Of a DNA stretch of 64,000 bases, positions 59,296-64,000 are shown piece after piece; positions within the stretch are counted from its first letter, which is position 1; every line of letters begins with the position of its first letter. This DNA is from CAVSQX01 sp963730225 (GTDB taxonomy: Bacteria; Planctomycetota; Phycisphaerae; Tepidisphaerales; Tepidisphaeraceae). Position numbers and translations under genes: made by a program. The DNA lies in the NCBI GenBank assembly GCA_963730225.1, contig CAVSQX010000004.1, forward strand, positions 744,001 to 808,000, read 5' to 3'. The notes under the pieces are model-generated. The model made no database searches. It was not told the DNA's origin and worked only from the letters and a program-made list of their open reading frames with translations.

Positions 59296-61245
59296 ATGAC
59301 CACCTCGGCCGGTCAAAGCGCGGTATGGAATCTACAGCAGGCTCGCAATCCGAATTTCGTCGGACGTGAAGAGCTGCTGTCCGACGTGCAGAAGCAGATG
59401 CTCGCCGGCCAACGCGTTCAGGCGATTCACGGCCTGGGCGGAATCGGCAAATCGCAAACGGCGGCGGAATTCGCCTACCGGCATCGTGATGATTATTCCG
59501 TCGTCTGGTGGATTCGCGGCGAAACACAGACGCTGATCGCCACCGCTTATTCCAAGCTGGCCATTCGAATGGGCCGGCATTTGTCGGTTGACGCTCCACC
59601 CAATCTGGTGCGTGACACGGTCGATGCCCTGCTGCAAAAGCGCTCGGCGCTGCTGATTTTCGACGGCGTTCCCGACGCGGAAACCCTCCGTCCGTTTCTT
59701 CTTCCGCAGGCCAAGGCCCACATTCTGATCACCAGCCGAAATGCCAACTGGGCCGGGGTCGCCGTCGATCAGCCGATGCGCGTGCTGGACCGTACCGAAT
59801 CGGTTGCGTTTTTGCGCAAGCGCACCCGTCGCAGCGAAACCGACGAAATCGCCGACAAGCTCGCCAGCGCCCTGGGCGATCTTCCGCTGGCCCTGGAGCA
59901 GGCCGCCGCCACCATCAAGCAATCGGATATTTCCTTCTCCGATTACCTGCGGAAGTTTGAAACCGAATGGGCCGAGTTGCTTTTGCAGCACCATCGCTCG
60001 CCGGATTATCCGTATTCGGTGGCGATGACCTGGGGGCTGGCGTTCAACGCCGTCGATTCCGCTTCGCCGGCGGCGGCGGATTTGCTGAATCTCTGCTCGT
60101 TTCTCTGCCCCGACCGCGTCACGCTCAAAATGCTGCGCGACGGGCAGGAGAATCTGCCCACATCCATCCGCCAGATCGCGGCCGATGCGAGCCGCTGGAA
60201 CAGCGCCATCGCTCCACTGCTGGATTATTCGCTGATCGACATCGACGAGCAGAATTTTTCCATCCATCGTCTGGTCGCCACCGTCACGCGGGACCGGCTC
60301 GACGAGCAGCAACAGTGGTCGTGGTGTGCGGCGGCGGTTCGGTTTCTCGGCCGCTCGTTTTCCTTCAACAGCGCCGATGTCGCCTCCTGGGCCAACTGCG
60401 GCGAACTGCTGCCGCACGTGCTGGAAGCGACTGCGCACGCCGATCGGCTGAATGTTTCTCTTGACGACGCCGCCGAGCTTCTCAACGACGCCGGCCGATA
60501 TCTGCTGAAAAAAGCCCAATACGCCGACGCCAAATCCGCGCTGGACCGGGCGATGGGAATTTACGTTCGCCGCTACGGCGACGGCCATCCGAAAGTTTCC
60601 GCCATCGCCAACAATCTGGGCCGGGCCCACCGCAGCCTCGGCGATGATAACACCGCCCTCCAGTATTTCGGGCAGGCGCTGGCCATCGACGAAGCCGCCT
60701 ACGGCCACGCCCATCCGCACGTCGCCGAGGTGATCAACAACTACGGAATCTGCATGCAGAAAAAGGGCGATCGCCAGATGGCCCGCCAGCAATTCGAATG
60801 GGCCGCCCAGGTTTACGAGGCAAATCACGGCCCGGATCATCCCAAGCTCGCGCACATCCTGAACAATCTCGGCTACGCTCTGAAATCCCTCGGCGAAACC
60901 GAAGCGGCCCGTCCGCATTTGCTCCGCGCCATGACCATCGCCGAGAAGACCGTGGGCCCGGATCATCCGACTACCGCACGTATCCTCTACAATCTGGCTT
61001 CTGTGCTGCGGGAGAACGCGCAATACTCCGTCGCGCGGGATTATCTGGAGCGGGCTTTGCGAATCGACCAAAACACTCTCGGCCCCGAGCATCCGACGGT
61101 TGCCGACGACTGCGAGGCCCTGTCCGATTTACTGATGCAGATGGCTCAGCCGCAGGCCGCGGAGGAATACCGAAATCGCGCGGCGAGAATCGTGGCGTCG
61201 AATTCATCGGCGCAGTTGGCATCGCCGCAGTTGCTCAATGCGTGA
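59296..61245 (+). CDS. STAND NTPase: NB-ARC domain with TPR (kinesin-light-chain-like) repeats
   Basis: 649 residues. 'NFVGREELLSDVQKQML' opens the NB-ARC module. P-loop 'HGLGGIGKSQTAAEF' is at 45-59, Walker B 'SALLIFDGVPD' near 117, sensor 'HILITSRN' near 140, and the GLPLAL-type motif 'LGDLPLALEQAA' near 197. A winged-helix-like region leads to about five 42-residue TPR units from about 395 to the end ('VSAIANNLGRAHRSLGDDNT', 'AHILNNLGYALKSLGETEAA', 'DHPTTARILYNLASVLRENA'). No recognisable effector domain precedes the NB-ARC. Related proteins act as signalling switches or antiviral sensors; here the output is unknown. Confidence 0.85.
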   Translation: MTTSAGQSAVWNLQQARNPNFVGREELLSDVQKQMLAGQRVQAIHGLGGIGKSQTAAEFAYRHRDDYSVVWWIRGETQTLIATAYSKLAIRMGRHLSVDAPPNLVRDTVDALLQKRSALLIFDGVPDAETLRPFLLPQAKAHILITSRNANWAGVAVDQPMRVLDRTESVAFLRKRTRRSETDEIADKLASALGDLPLALEQAAATIKQSDISFSDYLRKFETEWAELLLQHHRSPDYPYSVAMTWGLAFNAVDSASPAAADLLNLCSFLCPDRVTLKMLRDGQENLPTSIRQIAADASRWNSAIAPLLDYSLIDIDEQNFSIHRLVATVTRDRLDEQQQWSWCAAAVRFLGRSFSFNSADVASWANCGELLPHVLEATAHADRLNVSLDDAAELLNDAGRYLLKKAQYADAKSALDRAMGIYVRRYGDGHPKVSAIANNLGRAHRSLGDDNTALQYFGQALAIDEAAYGHAHPHVAEVINNYGICMQKKGDRQMARQQFEWAAQVYEANHGPDHPKLAHILNNLGYALKSLGETEAARPHLLRAMTIAEKTVGPDHPTTARILYNLASVLRENAQYSVARDYLERALRIDQNTLGPEHPTVADDCEALSDLLMQMAQPQAAEEYRNRAARIVASNSSAQLASPQLLNA

Positions 61246-61340
61246 ATCCGCCTCGGTGTCCTCCGTGCCTCCGTGGTGAATCCGCGGCTTCGAGGGCCGC
61301 TTCACCACGGAGGCACGGAGGACACGGAGAAGATTCACGC
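61240..61340. repeat. Long hairpin spanning both convergent stop codons (CACGGAG words)
   Basis: Outer arms GCGTGAATC (61240-61248) and GATTCACGC (61332-61340) contain the stop codons of the NB-ARC gene and of gyrA. Inner arms of 25 bp (61256-61280 and 61301-61325) are perfect reverse complements, built from CTCCGTG / CACGGAG words; the tip is GCGGCTTCGAGGGCCGC. No T-tract follows either side. Likely acts as a bidirectional transcription stop or mRNA 3'-end stabiliser. Confidence 0.85.
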
Positions 61341-64000
61341 CGGGTCGCCATTCGATTTCGGCGGCGCCGCCCCGTCCCCGTCGGCGACCTCCTCCGCATC
61401 CACTCGTGCCATCGCCACCAGCTTGTCGCCTTCATCCAGCTTGATCAGCCGAACTCCCGCGGCGTTTCGGCCGGTTTCACGAATCTGGGAAACCGCGGTG
61501 CGAATCAGAATTCCTTTGCTGGTGATGAGAATGACGCCGTTGTCGTCGGTTACGAGCTTCATTCCGACCACATCGCCGTTGCGTTCGCTGGCGTCGATGT
61601 TGATCACGCCGCGCGTGCCGCGGCCCTTGGGTGGATAATCTTCCAAGGGCGTGCGTTTGCCGTAGCCGTTGGCACAGGCCGTCAGCACTTTCAGTCCCTC
61701 GTTTTTGCCGCCCGGAACGACCAGCATCGCCACGACGGCATCACCTTCGCGCTTGAACCGCGCCCCGGTGACGCCACCGGCGGGCCGGCCCATGGCACGG
61801 ACATCGGTTTCCTCGAAGCGAATCGCCAATCCGCTGCGCGTTCCCAGGATGATGTGATCGGCTCCGCCGGTGACGGCGACGTCGATCAGCGTGTCCCCTT
61901 CTTCCAGGCCGATGGCGATAATGCCGTTGGTGCGGATGTTCGAGTAGGCGCTGAGCGCGGTTTTCTTCACGGTGCCGTTGCTGGTGGCGAACATCAGGAA
62001 CTGCTCGCCGCTGGAAAAATCCTTGACCGCCAGAACGCTGGCGACTTTTTCACCCTGTTGAAATTCCAGCAGGTTGGCGATCGACCGGCCCTGGCTGGTT
62101 CGGCTCATCTCGGGGATGTCGTACACCCGCCGCTCGTATACGCGGCCCTGATTGGTGAAAACCAGCAGATAATCGTGAGTGTTGGGGATGAACAGATGTT
62201 CGACAAAATCCCCTTCCTTGGATTCGGTTCCCTTGATGCCCCGCCCGCCGCGGCCCTGGCTGCGATAGGTGCCGACGGGCAGGCGTTTGATGTATCCCTC
62301 GTGGCTGACGGTCACGACGACCTCTTCGGCCATCACCAGCGATTCCATGTTGAATTCGCTCACCTCGCCGGTGATCTGCGTCCGCCGCGGGTCGGCGAAT
62401 TTTTCCTTCATCTCGTAGGTGTCTTCACGGATGATGTCCCTCAGATACGCCGGATCGCCCAGGATTCGCTCGTATTCGTCGATCTGCTGACGAAGCTCGC
62501 TGTATTCCTTCACCACCGACGTGAACTCCAGGCCTACCAGTTGAATCAACTGTAATTTTCCGATCGCCTCGGCCTGCGTTCGAGTCAGCGTCATGCCGGT
62601 GTTTGCCGTCGCGCCGCTTTTCTGCGCGGCCAGAATGCTCTGGAGCCGACCGTGCAACGGCGATTTGCCGAATTCCTTCATGACCTCTTCCGGCAGCGCT
62701 GCCAGCCGCTCGGCCGCGCCGGTGATTCCGAAATTCATCCGCACCAATCGGCCAATCGCCTCCTCGCGCGTCTTGCTCGTGCGGATCGTGCGAATCACTT
62801 CGTCGATGTCGAATTGTGCGATCATCAGCCCGGTAACGATGTGCTCGCGCTGCTGAGCTTTCTTCAGCAGGAATTTCGTGCGGCGGGTGATGACTTCCTG
62901 GCGATGCGCGATGAAATGCTGAATCAGTTCCTTGAGCCCCATCGTCCGCGGCTGGCGGTTCACCAGCGCGATGTTGATGAGGCTTTCGGTCTTCTGGCAG
63001 GAGGTGAATTCGTAGAGCTGATTGATGACGACGTTGGGATCGGCGTCGCGCTTCAGGTCGATGACGATACGCACGGCGTGCTGGCGTCCTGATTCATCGT
63101 TGATGGCGCTGATGTCGCGGATAACATCTTTCTTCACGCACTCAGCCACCTCTTCCACGATGGTCTTGCGGATAATTCCGTACGGCAGTTCCTCGACGAT
63201 GACCGATGATCGGCCGTTCTTCTGTTCCTCGACGGTAATCTTGGCCCGCAGGCAGATTCTTCCCCGGCCGGTGGTGTATCCTTCGATGATTCCGTCCTTG
63301 CCGCAGATGATTCCGCCGGTGGGAAAATCCGGGCCGGGGACAATGGTGAGCAATTCCGGGATGGATATATCGGGATTATTGATGGTGGCGACGATGGCGT
63401 CACAAATTTCGCCGACGTTATGCGGCAGCAGATTGCAGGCCATGCCGACGGCAATGCCGGTGCTACCGTTGACGAGCAGGTTGGGAAATTTTCCCGGGAG
63501 CACGGTGGGCTCGGTGAGGCGCTCGTCGTAGTTGGGCTGAAAATCGACGGTGTCGGATTCGAGATCGGCGAGCATCTCCATGGCAACGCCGGTCATGCGG
63601 GCTTCGGTGTAACGGGAGGCGGCGGGTGGATCGCCGTCGGTGCTGCCGAAATTTCCCTGCGGGTCGATGAGGGTCGCACGCAAATTCCAATCCTGGCCAA
63701 GGCGGACGAGCGTCGGATAGACGATCTGATCGCCGTGCGGATGGTAGTTGCCGCTGGTGTCGCCGCAGATCTTCGCGCACTTGTAATGCTTGGAGCGGGG
63801 ATGCAGATTCAGGTCGTTCATCGCCACCAGAATCCGCCGCTGCGACGGCTTGAGCCCATCACGCACATCGGGCAGAGCCCGATCCATGATGGTGCTCATC
63901 GCATAGGTCAGATAGCTCTCGGCCAGCTCCTGCTCGATCTGCAAATCTTCAATTCGATCCGCCGGCTGCGGCGAAGCGGGCGTGCCAGTGGGAGGCGTCG
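61335..64000 (-). CDS. gyrA: DNA gyrase subunit A (5' end beyond window)
   Basis: 888 codons including the stop are visible; the frame is open to the window edge (upstream residues RIEDLQIEQELAESY), so the start lies outside. Topo IIA core: 'TYAMSTIMDRALPDVRDGLK', 'HPHGDQIVYPTLVRLGQDWN', catalytic Tyr in 'DPPAASRYTEARM'. C-terminal beta-pinwheel with a GyrA-box variant QGRGGRG ('SQGRGGRGIKGTESK'), which favours GyrA over ParC. It introduces negative supercoils with GyrB (not in the window). Positions equivalent to E. coli Ser83 and Asp87 are Gln and Pro. Convergent with the NB-ARC gene. Confidence 0.95.
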   Translation of the reverse strand, partial: TPPTGTPASPQPADRIEDLQIEQELAESYLTYAMSTIMDRALPDVRDGLKPSQRRILVAMNDLNLHPRSKHYKCAKICGDTSGNYHPHGDQIVYPTLVRLGQDWNLRATLIDPQGNFGSTDGDPPAASRYTEARMTGVAMEMLADLESDTVDFQPNYDERLTEPTVLPGKFPNLLVNGSTGIAVGMACNLLPHNVGEICDAIVATINNPDISIPELLTIVPGPDFPTGGIICGKDGIIEGYTTGRGRICLRAKITVEEQKNGRSSVIVEELPYGIIRKTIVEEVAECVKKDVIRDISAINDESGRQHAVRIVIDLKRDADPNVVINQLYEFTSCQKTESLINIALVNRQPRTMGLKELIQHFIAHRQEVITRRTKFLLKKAQQREHIVTGLMIAQFDIDEVIRTIRTSKTREEAIGRLVRMNFGITGAAERLAALPEEVMKEFGKSPLHGRLQSILAAQKSGATANTGMTLTRTQAEAIGKLQLIQLVGLEFTSVVKEYSELRQQIDEYERILGDPAYLRDIIREDTYEMKEKFADPRRTQITGEVSEFNMESLVMAEEVVVTVSHEGYIKRLPVGTYRSQGRGGRGIKGTESKEGDFVEHLFIPNTHDYLLVFTNQGRVYERRVYDIPEMSRTSQGRSIANLLEFQQGEKVASVLAVKDFSSGEQFLMFATSNGTVKKTALSAYSNIRTNGIIAIGLEEGDTLIDVAVTGGADHIILGTRSGLAIRFEETDVRAMGRPAGGVTGARFKREGDAVVAMLVVPGGKNEGLKVLTACANGYGKRTPLEDYPPKGRGTRGVINIDASERNGDVVGMKLVTDDNGVILITSKGILIRTAVSQIRETGRNAAGVRLIKLDEGDKLVAMARVDAEEVADGDGAAPPKSNGDPA

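Noticed and set aside
1..64000. tRNA/rRNA genes, CRISPR arrays, transposases, prophage
   Set aside because: I looked for T-loop/acceptor patterns, regularly spaced identical repeats and DDE/integrase motifs and saw none that hold; the repeats found are palindromic or dispersed. A tRNAscan-SE and Infernal run would settle the RNA genes.

Overview
The window looks like a chromosomal segment from a planctomycete, most likely class Phycisphaerae (Tepidisphaera/Humisphaera-like). This is inferred from gene content, not from a phylogeny. The evidence is: PEP-CTERM proteins; a secreted GH16 enzyme with the planctomycete N-terminal motif LESRRLMSG and a dockerin-like repeat; a DUF4159/terpene-cyclase-fold protein; a small histone-H1-like protein; a short PheT; a GldFG/DUF4340 transporter; and GC-rich codon use. 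Most of it is housekeeping genes with scattered accessory islands. I saw no rRNA, tRNA, CRISPR array, transposase or phage module.

Layout. 1-2.9 kb: 3' end of an S49 peptidase and a DUF4159 protein. 2.9-7.7 kb (minus): lipoprotein alpha/beta hydrolase, HAD phosphatase, cation/proton antiporter with a Usp-like tail, small exported protein. 7.7-15.1 kb: NUDIX hydrolase, site-2 protease, pheT, a cysteine-rich ferredoxin-like gene, a RelE-type toxin-antitoxin pair, a histone-like gene, a FabZ-like dehydratase and a DnaQ-like exonuclease. 15.2-20.5 kb: GldA/F/G-type ABC exporter plus DUF4340 protein. 20.5-25 kb: GH16 enzyme, intergenic repeats and a decayed Dcm/Vsr/HNH restriction-modification island. 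25-37.8 kb: queF, an AsnC/Lrp tandem protein (siroheme-decarboxylase-like), a nucleotidyltransferase two-gene module, two secreted glycoside-hydrolase-like proteins, sucD, nadK, rph, a lipoprotein, rdgB, a Usp protein and a GH39 enzyme. 37.8-39.9 kb: two tandem PEP-CTERM genes with duplicated promoters and leaders. 40-45.3 kb (minus): the complete arginine-to-putrescine route (speA, aguA, aguB) interrupted by three small genes. 46-50.2 kb: system II cytochrome c biogenesis pair (ResB/CcsB plus CcsA). 50.2-55 kb (minus): higBA, rpsD and two membrane proteins. 55-59 kb: nuoA, a GT39-like glycosyltransferase, nuoB and an ABC ATPase. 59-64 kb: an NB-ARC/TPR STAND protein convergent with gyrA, which runs off the window.

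Two features stand out across the window. First, seven otherwise well-conserved genes are each broken by what reads as exactly one extra base, always +1. This suggests insertion-type assembly errors more than decay. Second, intergenic spaces carry several unrelated families of palindromes built from short repeated words, including a roughly 100-nt hairpin that contains the stop codons of two convergent genes.

The best candidates for something undescribed are the conserved structured leader upstream of both PEP-CTERM genes, the small-protein/nucleotidyltransferase module at 26.7-27.4 kb, and the word-repeat palindromes.
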